This document shows positions 50,250 to 58,859 of a DNA stretch of 64,000 nucleotides, piece after piece. Under the pieces are notes generated by a model that had not been told where the DNA came from, did not search any database, and was given only the letters and a program-made list of their open reading frames with translations. Source of the DNA: Hymenobacter terricola (GTDB lineage: Bacteria > Bacteroidota > Bacteroidia > Cytophagales > Hymenobacteraceae); assembly GCF_017921975.2 (NCBI RefSeq), contig NZ_JAGEMO020000007.1, forward strand, positions 62,001 to 126,000, written 5' to 3'. The stretch's first letter is position 1. Every line of letters starts with the position of its first letter. The translations under genes and the position numbers were made by a program.

Positions 50250-50843
50250 GGAGACTTCCCGGTCGTCTTTTTCGTTCAGGCCGATTTTCGTCCAGCTTGG
50301 CAGGTCGGCCATCCCCACGTAGCCGATTTCTTCCTGGGCCAGCGGGTGGGCGTAGTAGGTTTCGGTAAGTTCGGCCAGCAATTCCTCGAAAAAGCGGCCA
50401 GCGGCCAGCGTTTCCCAGGCGGGGCCGGGGGGATGGCCGTCGGCCAGGGCTTGCAGCACGGCGTCCTGCTGGCCGGGATTCAAGGCCATAAAATCAGCCT
50501 GAAACAGCGCCTGCGCAATTTCCTGAATGCCACCGAGGCCCAGGCGGTAGGCTTCGCGGTCGGGCGGCAGGGCGTCGTAGCGCCAGCCATCGGCGCGGCC
50601 TTCGGTGAGGCGCTGGTCCACGGCCGGGGCCAGCGGAATGGGCTGCGTCGGCCGGTCGGGCTGGGGAAAGAGGCGGGCCGCCACGGCTTCGAGCAAGGCG
50701 TAGGTGTCGGGGGCCAGGAACTGCGGCACGTAGGCTGCGGGCGCATCGAGGCGGCTTTGCACGGCGGCGCGGGTGGCCTCGGACACGTGCTCAGTGCCCA
50801 AAAGGACGCGTACGGTGCCGCTCGGGTAAACGGGGACTGGCAT
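50247..50843 (-). CDS. Gluconate 2-dehydrogenase subunit 3-like protein
   Basis: 198 residues. Matches the subunit-3 family: FLAPDTYALLEAVAARLFPQP, ADFMALNPGQQDAVLQAL, FFEELLAELTETYYAHPLAQEEIGYVGMADLPSW. Partner of GMC-type large subunits; often carries the twin-arginine export signal, not seen here. Start 50843 (MPVPVYPSG) was chosen because the 60 preceding codons are not like this family. Confidence 0.85.
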   Translation of the reverse strand: MPVPVYPSGTVRVLLGTEHVSEATRAAVQSRLDAPAAYVPQFLAPDTYALLEAVAARLFPQPDRPTQPIPLAPAVDQRLTEGRADGWRYDALPPDREAYRLGLGGIQEIAQALFQADFMALNPGQQDAVLQALADGHPPGPAWETLAAGRFFEELLAELTETYYAHPLAQEEIGYVGMADLPSWTKIGLNEKDDREVS

Positions 50844-50983
50844 AGAAAAGGACTTTGACTGAAGCTGGGGCAATACCGCCGAGGACGACTCAGCTAACAA
50901 CTCCTTACGAGCAAAAGCTTCCCGAAGACTAAAGGCTTTTGCAAAGAATTTAAAGGATGGCGCGTGGCGACAGGCCACCGAAA

Positions 50984-51017
50984 GCCCGTCAGGCTGAGCA
51001 TGCTCAGCCTGACGGGC
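50984..51017. repeat. Perfect 34-bp palindrome
   Basis: GCCCGTCAGGCTGAGCA followed directly by its exact complement. Found 26 nt after the M20 peptidase stop (minus strand). It lacks a loop and a U-run, so it may be an operator, a REP element or a stabiliser. Confidence 0.7.
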
Positions 51018-51042
51018 ACTCAACGAACTACTCTTCCAGCGG

Positions 51043-52566
51043 CTACTTCAGCAGCATAATCGCGGCCATGGTTTCGATGCCGGCCCAGAGGTTGCCGAGG
51101 CGGATGTTTTCGTTTTCGGCGTGCTGGTTGTTGTCGTAATTGGCCACCGGCACCGTGATGGTGTGCGCCTGCAGCTCCTGCTCGAACACGTACAGCGGCA
51201 GGCTGCCGCCCATGGTGGGCAGCACCACCACGGGGTCGGCCACGGTGGTTTGCACGGCCGCCACCACTTGCCGGGCCATGGGCAAGTCGAGGCGCGTGCG
51301 CTGGGCATTGTAGCCGGGTTCGGATTGCACGCGGGCCAGCAGCGGGTACCGGGCGCGCTCGGCATCGGTGGGCTCGGCCGTGACGACGTGGTAGCCCTGC
51401 TGTTCGATGTGGCGAATGACTTTCTGCACCTGGCGCCGGGCGTCGTTGCCGGGCACGAGGCGCAGGTCGAGCACGGCCGCCGCCGTGGTGGGAATGACGT
51501 TGGCCGCCTGCGCGCCCACGTTGGCACTCTGCATGCCGTTGATGTTGAGCGAGGGCTGATTCAGCAGCTCCACCAGGGACTGCCCGCGGCCGTAGGGCCG
51601 CGCAAAACCCAGCTCCTGCCGGATGGTTTCGTCGAGGTTGGGCACCTGGGCGAGGGCGGTTTTTTCGGCCGGGCTCAGCGGCGTCACGTCGTCGTAGAAA
51701 CCGGGTACGCGCACCCGGCCGGTGCTGTCTTCCATGGAGGCCAGGAGGCGGGCCAGCGCCAGGGCGGGATTGGGGGCCCAGTTGCCGTAGTGCCCGCTGT
51801 GCAGCGGCCGGCGCGGGCCGTACACGGTCAGGGACATATTCACGTCGCCCCGCGCCCCAAACACCACCTGCTTGCGGCCCGACTGGTGCACCGGCCCGTC
51901 GCAAATCACCCACAAATCGGACGCCAGGCGGGCCTTGTGCCGCGCCAGGATTTCGGCCAGGTGCGGCGAGCCCCGCTCCTCTTCGCCTTCAAAGAAGAAC
52001 TTGATGTTGACCCTGGGCTTGAGCTTGCACGCCACCAGGGCCTGGTAGCCGCTGAGAATGGCCATCACCCCGGCCTTGTCGTCCGACGCGCTACGGGCGT
52101 AGAGGCGCCAGTCGGGGTTCAGGGGCGGGCCGGCCGCCGACGCGGTGGCCAGCTGCCCGCCCCGGTCGAGCGGCCCCGTGGCCAGCACCGGCCGGAACGG
52201 GCTGAGCTCCGCGCGCCACTGCGCCGGGTTCACGGGCTGGCCGTCGTAGTGAGCGTAGAAAATGACGGTGCGGGTGGCGCCCGGCGTGCGCACTTCGCCA
52301 AACACCACCGGCGGCACGCCCGGCGTGGCCGCCGCCAGCAGCTGCGTGCCGATGCCGCGCCGCCGCATCATATCCTGCACAAACAGGGCGGTGCGGCGCA
52401 GGTTGTCCGTGTCGGCGGCCACGTTTGGAATGGCCACCAGCTGCTCGAACTCGGCCAGCAGCTGGGGCTCCTGCGCTTGCCGGAACTGCCGGACTTTCTG
52501 CACCGGGCCGGGGGCCGGCACCGCGCCCAGCAGCGCCACCAAGGCCAGCAGAAGTAGCTTTTTCAT
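51043..52566 (-). CDS. M20 family metallopeptidase
   Basis: 507 residues with a signal peptide (LLLLALVALLGAVPAPG). The M20 pattern is complete: YAHYDGQP (Zn ligand His and catalytic Asp), SASDDKAG (bridging Asp), FFEGEEERGSP (catalytic Glu-Glu) and SGHYGNW, with the dimerisation domain and a final His (NQHAENENIR). Exported aminoacylase, dipeptidase or carboxypeptidase of the DUF/ArgE-related group. TACCTTGT lies 4 nt before the ATG. Confidence 0.93.
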   Translation of the reverse strand: MKKLLLLALVALLGAVPAPGPVQKVRQFRQAQEPQLLAEFEQLVAIPNVAADTDNLRRTALFVQDMMRRRGIGTQLLAAATPGVPPVVFGEVRTPGATRTVIFYAHYDGQPVNPAQWRAELSPFRPVLATGPLDRGGQLATASAAGPPLNPDWRLYARSASDDKAGVMAILSGYQALVACKLKPRVNIKFFFEGEEERGSPHLAEILARHKARLASDLWVICDGPVHQSGRKQVVFGARGDVNMSLTVYGPRRPLHSGHYGNWAPNPALALARLLASMEDSTGRVRVPGFYDDVTPLSPAEKTALAQVPNLDETIRQELGFARPYGRGQSLVELLNQPSLNINGMQSANVGAQAANVIPTTAAAVLDLRLVPGNDARRQVQKVIRHIEQQGYHVVTAEPTDAERARYPLLARVQSEPGYNAQRTRLDLPMARQVVAAVQTTVADPVVVLPTMGGSLPLYVFEQELQAHTITVPVANYDNNQHAENENIRLGNLWAGIETMAAIMLLK

Positions 52567-52606
52567 GGGAACAAGGTAAGGAATGGCGCGGCCGGAAGCT
52601 GACACA

Positions 52607-52640
52607 AAAAGAGCCTACTGCAACTGCAATGGGCTCTTTT
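52607..52640 (-). terminator. Terminator after the OFA small-subunit gene
   Basis: AAAAGAGCC and GGCTCTTTT arms; 28 nt after the small gene stop on the minus strand, also serving as spacer before the M20 peptidase. Confidence 0.65.
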
Positions 52641-52667
52641 GGGCCAACAGAAACCAATTGATGGGCG

Positions 52668-52811
52668 CTACTTGAACAGGGCCAGCGCTTTGAGGAAGGT
52701 TTGCGACACGCCCCAGGCCAGGGGCAGGCCCACCACCAGCCACGCCAGCACCACCGAGCCGCCCGAGCCGCCATCGGCAGCAGGAGCAGAAGAATTTAGT
52801 TGCGGATTCAT
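52668..52811 (-). CDS. MFS transporter small subunit (47 residues)
   Basis: Reads MNPQLNSSAPAADGGSGGSV with VVLAWLVVGLPLAWGVSQTF and ends LKALALFK. One membrane helix with the pattern WLVVGLPLAWGVxxTLxKALALF, which defines the small subunit family that accompanies OFA-type (oxalate/formate antiporter-like) MFS carriers. It follows the MFS stop by 35 nt on the same strand. Too short for most gene callers; the frame covers the entire spacer with good codon use. Confidence 0.85.
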   Translation of the reverse strand: MNPQLNSSAPAADGGSGGSVVLAWLVVGLPLAWGVSQTFLKALALFK

Positions 52812-52846
52812 ATCAAAGTCGAATTAGAAATTTGAAAGACTGAGGG

Positions 52847-54256
52847 CTAGTGAGCACCAGCGGCTATTGTGACGGGGCCTTTTTCGTAGTACTGCTCGTT
52901 CACGGCCTTCACCAGCAGGTTGGCCATGAAGCCCACTACCAGCAGGCCCGCCATGGTGTAAAACACCGTTTGGTACGCCGCCGCGCCCGAGAAGCCTTCG
53001 GCCTTGCGGCTGTCGGAGAGGTAGTGCACGATGAGCGGGCCAAGCACGCCGGCCGTGCTCCAGGCCGTGAGCAAACGGCCGTGAATGGCGCCTACCTGGT
53101 ACTTGCCAAACAGGTCGGACAGGTAAGCCGGGGCCGTGGCAAAACCGCCGCCGTACATGCTGATAATCACGCAGGCCACTGCCACGAACAGGGTCAGCTG
53201 CAGGTTGTGGCCCAGCGTAGGAATGAGGGCGTAGAGCAGGATGCCCAGACCAAAATAAATGCCGTAAGCTACCTTCCGGCCCAGCTTATCCGAAGCCGAC
53301 GACCAGAAGAAGCGGCCCAGCAAATTAAACAGGCTGAGCAGGCCCACGAAGCCGGCCGCCGCGGCCGCCGTCACGCCCTTGCCCGCGCCCATGGCCGCAT
53401 CCGAGAAAGTCTCCTGAATGAGCGGCGAGGCCGTTTCGAGCACACCGATGCCGGCCGTTACGTTGCAGAGCAGCACCACCCACAGCATCCAGAATTGCGG
53501 CGTTTTGATGGCGTTGTCGGCCGACACGTTGGCTGTGGTGATGAGGTCGTTGTGCTCGGTGCTGGGCACGTAGCCCGCCGGCTTCCAGTCATCGGCGGGC
53601 ACGCGGATGGTCCAGACGCCAAACTGCATGAAAATCAGGTAAATGATGCCCATCACGATGAACGTGGGCGCCACACCCAGCGGCGCCGAAGCCTTGAAGT
53701 GCGTCATCAGGTTGTTGGCCAGCGGCGAGCCAATCATGGCCCCGCCGCCGAAGCCCATGATGGCCATGCCCGTGGCCACGCCCTTGCGGTCGGGAAACCA
53801 CTTAATCAGGGTGCTCACCGGCGAAATGTAGCCGATGCCCAGCCCAATGCCGCCCACAAAACCGTAGCCGAAATACAGCAGCGCCAGACTGTGCAGGTGC
53901 ACGCCAAGCGAGCCAATCAGGAAGCCGCCGCCGAAACACAGCGACGAGGCCAGCATGGCCTTGCGCGGCCCCACGCGCTCCAGCCACTTCCCAAAAATGG
54001 CCGCTGAGAGCCCCAGCAGCACAATGGCAATGGAAAACGTGATGCCGATTTGCAGCGGCGTCCAGTCGTCGGGCGCGGGCTTGGCCGTGTCGCCGCTGAT
54101 GAGCGCCCCCAGCGGCTTGTTGAACACGCTGAACGCGTAGGCCTGCCCAATGGCCAGGTGAATGGCCAGCGCAGCCGGCGGCACCAGCCAGCGGTTGTAG
54201 CCGGGGCCCGCCACGGTGCGGCTACGGTCGAGCACGGATGAGGAATTATCGGCCAT
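52847..54256 (-). CDS. OFA family MFS transporter (oxalate:formate antiporter-like)
   Basis: 469 residues, 12 membrane helices. OFA features: WLVPPAALAIHLAIGQAYAFSVFNKPL at helix 1, GFGGGAMIGSPLANNLM, the loop HNDLITTANVSADNAIKTPQFW and GRFFWSSASDKLGRK. Probably exchanges small monocarboxylates or oxalate/formate; a formate link to the FdhA-like enzyme is tempting but unproved. Start 54256 (MADNSSSV); the frame beyond it is not protein-like. Forms a unit with the 47-residue small subunit. Confidence 0.92.
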   Translation of the reverse strand: MADNSSSVLDRSRTVAGPGYNRWLVPPAALAIHLAIGQAYAFSVFNKPLGALISGDTAKPAPDDWTPLQIGITFSIAIVLLGLSAAIFGKWLERVGPRKAMLASSLCFGGGFLIGSLGVHLHSLALLYFGYGFVGGIGLGIGYISPVSTLIKWFPDRKGVATGMAIMGFGGGAMIGSPLANNLMTHFKASAPLGVAPTFIVMGIIYLIFMQFGVWTIRVPADDWKPAGYVPSTEHNDLITTANVSADNAIKTPQFWMLWVVLLCNVTAGIGVLETASPLIQETFSDAAMGAGKGVTAAAAAGFVGLLSLFNLLGRFFWSSASDKLGRKVAYGIYFGLGILLYALIPTLGHNLQLTLFVAVACVIISMYGGGFATAPAYLSDLFGKYQVGAIHGRLLTAWSTAGVLGPLIVHYLSDSRKAEGFSGAAAYQTVFYTMAGLLVVGFMANLLVKAVNEQYYEKGPVTIAAGAH

Positions 54257-54474
54257 GTAGGAAGTGGGAATTGATGTGAAAGAAAAAATGAAAAACACAG
54301 GGCCGGGGAACTGCCAGGGCCGTGCCGACTACTGCGAACGGAAAGGTAACCAGCCTATAAACAGATTGATTGTTTGCAATTCAGAAACTTTGCTAAACAA
54401 CTATAGCTCGCTTCAAGAAGCGGGGAAGGAGAAATTAGCAGCTGACAATTCCCCATTCCCCGGTAAGCGCAACC

Positions 54475-55425
54475 CTATTCGTCACTGCTGAGCTTACCAC
54501 CCGTGACGTGCACCAGGCTGCCGGTCATGAACGAGCCGTCCTGGCTGGCGAGCAGCACGTAGGCCGGCGCCAGCTCTTCGGGCTGGCCGGGGCGCTTGAG
54601 GGCAACTTCGTGGCCAAATTTGGTGATTTCCTCCCGCGGCATGGTGCCGGGGATGTTCGGCGTCCAGACCGGGCCGGGCACCACGCAGTTTACGCGAATG
54701 CCCTTTTCGCCCAAATACAGCGCCAGCGACTTGGTAAGGGCATGAATGCCGGCCTTCGAACTGGCATAGTCCACCAGAATCGGGATGCCCGTGATGCCCA
54801 CGATGCTGCCGGTATTGATGATGCAATCATCCTTCCGGAGGTGCGGAATCGCGGCCTGCGCCATCCAGATGTAGCCCAGAATGTTGGTGTCGAACGTGCG
54901 CCGGATTTGCTCTTCCGGAATGTCTTCGAACTTCTCCTGGCTCATCTGGAAAGCGGCGTTGTTCACCAGAATATTCAGCCCGCCCAGTTCGGCCAGGGTG
55001 CGGCGCACGGCCTGCTTGCAGTGCTCCGGGTCGCGCACGTCGAGCTGGAGCAGCAGGCATTTGCGCTGCTCTTTCTCGACCAGCTGCTGGGTTTTTTGGG
55101 CGTCTTCCAGGTTTTCGTTGAACACGATGGCGACGTGGGCGCCCTCCTTGGCGAAGGCAATGGCCACGGCCCGCCCAATGCCCGAATCGGCCCCGGTGAT
55201 GAGGGCAATTTTGTCTTTGAGCTTGCCGGCGGCCTTGTAGTTGGCCAGGTCTGAGTCGGGCTGCAGCTTCATATCGGCCTGCCGGGCCGGGTAGGGCAGC
55301 TTTTGCGCGGCGGCCTTCATGTCTTTGGCGGTGGGGCGGCGCTCGGCTTTGGCGGGGGCGGGTTTGGCAGGAGCGGCGGGCTTTTTGGCGGCGGGCTTGG
55401 CCGGGACGGGCTTTTTTGTAGTCAT
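54475..55425 (-). CDS. SDR oxidoreductase with Lys/Ala/Pro-rich N-terminus
   Basis: 316 residues. The first about 35 residues are basic PAKPAAKKPAAPAKPAPAKA repeats of histone-tail type; the rest is a glucose-dehydrogenase-like SDR (YhdG/YghA group): ITGADSGIGRAVAI, NNAAF, catalytic Ser in NTGSIVGITG, YASSK (Tyr-x-x-x-Lys) and PGPVWTP. NAD(P)-dependent alcohol or sugar oxidation is likely. The tail could bind DNA or polyanions (inference). Confidence 0.9.
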   Translation of the reverse strand: MTTKKPVPAKPAAKKPAAPAKPAPAKAERRPTAKDMKAAAQKLPYPARQADMKLQPDSDLANYKAAGKLKDKIALITGADSGIGRAVAIAFAKEGAHVAIVFNENLEDAQKTQQLVEKEQRKCLLLQLDVRDPEHCKQAVRRTLAELGGLNILVNNAAFQMSQEKFEDIPEEQIRRTFDTNILGYIWMAQAAIPHLRKDDCIINTGSIVGITGIPILVDYASSKAGIHALTKSLALYLGEKGIRVNCVVPGPVWTPNIPGTMPREEITKFGHEVALKRPGQPEELAPAYVLLASQDGSFMTGSLVHVTGGKLSSDE

Positions 55426-55566
55426 GGCAAGTGAGCGGGAAATGGACTATTGCTTACGCGAAAAAGCATAAAACGGCCGATGCCGGATTGACCGAGCAGC
55501 GGAAGAATTACCCCGGTTTCGGGCAGCGGTTGCTGGGTCAGGGCATTAAAGCGCGGCGTTGTGCAG

Positions 55567-56349
55567 CTAGGCCGCTGGGGCAGGATAAAGCGGCGGCCGT
55601 GTGGTGGGCGGCCGGCGGCGGCGGTGGCGGCGGTACATCTCGGCCGTGGCCCACATGGCCCCCAACGGCCCCAGAAAGTACAGCCACAGGTGCGGGCCAT
55701 AGCCGGCCGCCGCCGCCGCGCCCAAGGTGCGGGCCGGGTTCAGGCTCATGCCCGAAAGGGGCGATTCAACCACCACGAACAGCGCCAGCGCCGTGCCCAC
55801 CAACCCGCCCGTCCACTTGCTGAAACGCGCCGAATGAAGCGAACAGAGCAACACCAGCATGAGCGCGGCCGAAATCACCACTTCGGCCCCCAGCGCCCAA
55901 GCCCAGCCGTAGGTTTCGGCGGGCGGGCGCGTGGTGTTGTAGTGAATGGCTTCGTAGCCAAACCACGGAGCCAGCAGCCGGAACAGCGCAAAGCCCGCTG
56001 CCAGTGCCCCGGCAAACTGGGCCAGCACGTACCACAGCGCATCGGCCGTGCGGATGTGGCCTAATTGCCAGAACCCCAGCGTCACGGCCGGGTTGAAGTG
56101 GGCACCCGAGCGCTTGCCCCAGGGCGAGTAGGCCATGGCCGCCACCAGCAGGCCCAGCACCGCAGCCACCCCGCAGCGCTGCACCCACTCGTGGGGCCCC
56201 AGCGCCCGCGCCACCACCGAGCTGGGGTGGTGAAACACCACCGACGCCACGCTCGACACCGTGAGAAAAGCCATTGGCCCGCCGGCTTCTACCAGGTAGT
56301 GGCGCCAGTTGTGGCGCAACGCCTGAACTAAGTGGGTGGCAAACGCCAT
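55567..56349 (-). CDS. Aquaporin / MIP family channel
   Basis: 260 residues, six helices with two half-helix NPA loops: SGAHFNPAVTLGFW and SGMSLNPARTLGAA. Residues near the selectivity filter are not assigned. Moves water or small neutral solutes across the membrane. The C-terminal 20 residues are an Arg/Pro-rich tail. Confidence 0.92.
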   Translation of the reverse strand: MAFATHLVQALRHNWRHYLVEAGGPMAFLTVSSVASVVFHHPSSVVARALGPHEWVQRCGVAAVLGLLVAAMAYSPWGKRSGAHFNPAVTLGFWQLGHIRTADALWYVLAQFAGALAAGFALFRLLAPWFGYEAIHYNTTRPPAETYGWAWALGAEVVISAALMLVLLCSLHSARFSKWTGGLVGTALALFVVVESPLSGMSLNPARTLGAAAAAGYGPHLWLYFLGPLGAMWATAEMYRRHRRRRPPTTRPPLYPAPAA

Positions 56350-56427
56350 AAACAGGAATGGGCAGTGGTAAGCTGCTGCAACGCAAAAACACCCGGCAGG
56401 TTGGCATCGAAACCTTTCCCGATGGTC

Positions 56428-57600
56428 TTACAATCGCCGCAGCACTACGCGCCGGTTGCGGGGGCGCTGGGTGGGGTCGGCGTTGTCGGCCACGGGCTGG
56501 GTGCCGCCGTAGCCCACCGAGCGCAGCCGCTCCGGAGCCACGCCGTGCGCCGCGAGGTAGCGGCACACGGCGTCGGCGCGCTGCTGCGAGAGCTGGCGGT
56601 TCAGCTCGGCATTGCCCACGTTGTCGGTGTGGCCCTGCACTTCGAAGCGCAGCGTGGGCCGGGCGCTGAGCGCGGCAGCCAGGCCATCGAGGGCGCGGCG
56701 GGCAGCGGGCAGCAGCACGGCCTGGCCCTGGTTGAAGTATAGCTCTGGAAGCGTAATGGTTTCGCCCACGCCCAGACCTGATAGCCGGGCGGTGCTGCCC
56801 GAATCGGCCAGTAGCACGCTGGGCGGGGGCAGCGCCTGAATCTCCACCCGGGCGGCCGCCACCGGCGCCAGTGGCGCAGGAGCCGGGCGGCGCGGCGGCG
56901 CAGCCGGGCGGCTGGGGCGGGTTGGCACCGGGGCCGGCCGGGCCACCACCGGACTTTGGCGCGGAACAGGCGACGGCAGCTTGGCCGGGGCCGGCCGGGC
57001 CACCACCGGCCGGGGGTTGCGGCTGAACAGGAATTGTGTCGGAATCGGCCCGGGCCTGGGGGTTTCGGCAGTCCGGCCCCAGAAGTTGCGCCACGACGAG
57101 GGCGGCGATTTCAGTGGCTCGTCGGGCCGCTCCCAGGTAATGCGGGCGCGGGTGTCCAGAATTTCCTGAAAATACTCAACCCGCAGCCGGTACGGCTCGC
57201 CGGCGTTCAGCTTGATGCTGGTGGTGAAGGTGCGCACCGGCTGAGGTCGCCACTCGTTCAGAATCAGCTTATCGTTCAGCCAGATGCGCATGCCGTCGTC
57301 CACGGTGGCGTGGAAAACGTAGCGGCCGCTGGCCGGTGGCACCAGCCAGCCGGTCCAGCGCACCGAGAAATACTCGGCCGGTACTCCCGGCGCGGGCGGC
57401 TGGTGCGTCCAGTCGAATGCCAGGGTGGCATCGCGACGGCTCAGCACCAGCCGGTCGAACTCGACCCCATCGTAGTAGTCACCGGTTATTCCGTCGCCCG
57501 TTGGCAGCGGTGCCTGGGCCCGCGCCGGAGCCGCTGGCAGCCCCAGCGCCAGCATTGCCAGCAAAAGCTCCCGGAGTCTGCGGTCAGTCAACCATGCCAT
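56428..57600 (-). CDS. PA14-OmpA family protein
   Basis: 390 residues. Signal peptide ending PARAQ; residues about 30-155 make a PA14 beta-barrel (GLTGDYYDG-like ITGDYYDGVEFDRLVL, WTGWLVPPASGRYVFHATVDDGMRIWLN); then a Pro/Ala-rich linker (residues 180-255); and a C-terminal OmpA-type peptidoglycan-binding domain: TLPELYFNQGQAVLLPAARRAL, VQGHTDNVGNAELNRQLS, RADAV and the final RNRRVVL. Probably anchors a carbohydrate-binding module to the cell wall. A TACATTTTC box lies about 35 nt upstream. Confidence 0.92.
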   Translation of the reverse strand: MAWLTDRRLRELLLAMLALGLPAAPARAQAPLPTGDGITGDYYDGVEFDRLVLSRRDATLAFDWTHQPPAPGVPAEYFSVRWTGWLVPPASGRYVFHATVDDGMRIWLNDKLILNEWRPQPVRTFTTSIKLNAGEPYRLRVEYFQEILDTRARITWERPDEPLKSPPSSWRNFWGRTAETPRPGPIPTQFLFSRNPRPVVARPAPAKLPSPVPRQSPVVARPAPVPTRPSRPAAPPRRPAPAPLAPVAAARVEIQALPPPSVLLADSGSTARLSGLGVGETITLPELYFNQGQAVLLPAARRALDGLAAALSARPTLRFEVQGHTDNVGNAELNRQLSQQRADAVCRYLAAHGVAPERLRSVGYGGTQPVADNADPTQRPRNRRVVLRRL

Positions 57601-57660
57601 GACGTAGCAACGACAATTCAGAAAATGTAGTATTCGCTTTCAGTTGTCGCCGCCGGGGTG

Positions 57661-58101
57661 CTACTCAAACTCGTTGCCGCAATGGAAGCAATGGTAGCGC
57701 CGGCCGCGCACCGGGTACCGCAGCAGCACCGACAGCACCGACGCCCAAAACCCGTAGGTGTTGCGCGTGGCGGCCCCGTACGCCACATTCGACGAGCCGC
57801 ACCGGGGGCAGCGCGGGGCGACGGGGTCGGGGGCATCGGCAGCGAAAGAAGCCACGTCGGGGCCGGTGGCCAGCGGCACGGGCTCGTAGTGCAGCACTTC
57901 CAGCGCCTCCTCCACATCGCGCTGGCGCACGTGCAGCCGCACCCCGCCGGTGATGGGGCTATAGAGCGGCATGATGGACACCAGGTTTTCGTTGCTCAAA
58001 AAGCACGGGATGCCCGCCGCCTCCAGCCGGGTGCGCGCCAGATTGGCCGCCATCGGTTCGTAGAACGATTCAAGAAAAACGACGGAATCGGGGCTGGACA
58101 T
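57661..58101 (-). CDS. DUF2007 domain protein with zinc ribbon
   Basis: 146 residues. N-terminal DUF2007 (putative signal-transducing) domain: FYEPMAANLARTRLEAAGIPCFLSNENL ... GGVRLHVRQRDVEEA. The C-terminal half holds CPRCGSSN and YHCFHCGNEFE, a four-Cys zinc ribbon, flanking a hydrophobic stretch (FWASVLSVLLRYPV). Role unknown. Confidence 0.9.
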   Translation of the reverse strand: MSSPDSVVFLESFYEPMAANLARTRLEAAGIPCFLSNENLVSIMPLYSPITGGVRLHVRQRDVEEALEVLHYEPVPLATGPDVASFAADAPDPVAPRCPRCGSSNVAYGAATRNTYGFWASVLSVLLRYPVRGRRYHCFHCGNEFE

Positions 58102-58110
58102 GGGGATGGG

Positions 58111-58209
58111 AATTGTGAATTAAAAGTCATGAATTGGCAGGGAAACAATCTGGCGTCGCAAAAGGCAAAGCATGATAGCCAATTCATAACTCATAATTTT
58201 TAATTCATA
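58111..58209. repeat. AATTCAT heptad inverted repeat
   Basis: Left AATTGTGAATTAAAAGTCAT and right ATAACTCATAATTTTTAATT (complementary with mismatches), 30-bp centre. Starts 10 nt from the DUF2007 start and ends 3 nt before the stop of the lipoprotein gene. Confidence 0.72.
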
Positions 58210-58212
58210 CTT

Positions 58213-58776
58213 CTATTTTGGCTGCTGCCGGGTGGCCGCGTCAATGCCCTTGGCCGTGTGGCCAGCCTGCAAGGTCACAAATTCGGCCTGCCGGGCGCGG
58301 ATGGGCAATTCGTCGCGGGCGGGCATGTCCATTCGCACCTGCTTGAGCTGGTCGTTCAGGCGCTGGTACACGGCGCGGGCGTAGTCCCAGTCGCGGTCGG
58401 TCCAGGCGGCGCGGCGGGCGCGGGTTTCGCGCACCAGCTGGGCGTAGGCGGCGGGCAGGTCCTGGGGCGTGAGGGCGTTTATTTGGCCCGAATACGGCCC
58501 CATCAGCTTGCCTTCCATGGCAATTTGCTGGTGCGGGTCAAGCGGGCGGGCGCGGCGGGCGCGGTTGGCGGCGTCGTAGCTGGCGGTGGCCTTGCCCACC
58601 CGGCTCAGCTTGTGGGCGGCCGTGCGGGCCATCGTATCCAGCTCGTGCCCGGCATTGCGGGCCACTTCCTGCCGGTCGCGGGGCGTCGAGTCGCAGCCGG
58701 TGAGCAACAGGGCCGCGGCCGCGATGCCGCCCCAAAGCCGTGCTTCCGCCCCCAGGCGGCCAAATTGTAGTGTCAT
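58213..58776 (-). CDS. Exported lipoprotein of unknown function
   Basis: 187 residues; hydrophobic start with lipobox LTGC (Cys about 22). The mature part is largely helical and charged (EVARNAGHELDTMARTAAHKL, TDRDWDYARAVYQRLNDQLKQV). No family recognised. Start at 58776 chosen to place the signal sequence at the N-terminus. Confidence 0.65.
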   Translation of the reverse strand: MTLQFGRLGAEARLWGGIAAAALLLTGCDSTPRDRQEVARNAGHELDTMARTAAHKLSRVGKATASYDAANRARRARPLDPHQQIAMEGKLMGPYSGQINALTPQDLPAAYAQLVRETRARRAAWTDRDWDYARAVYQRLNDQLKQVRMDMPARDELPIRARQAEFVTLQAGHTAKGIDAATRQQPK

Positions 58777-58859
58777 AAGAAATGCCGATTCGTTGGGATT
58801 GGGCAATCAGGTGGTTGAAACCGGGAGCGGCCCCTTCCACCAAAAGCCCTTTCCGCCTT

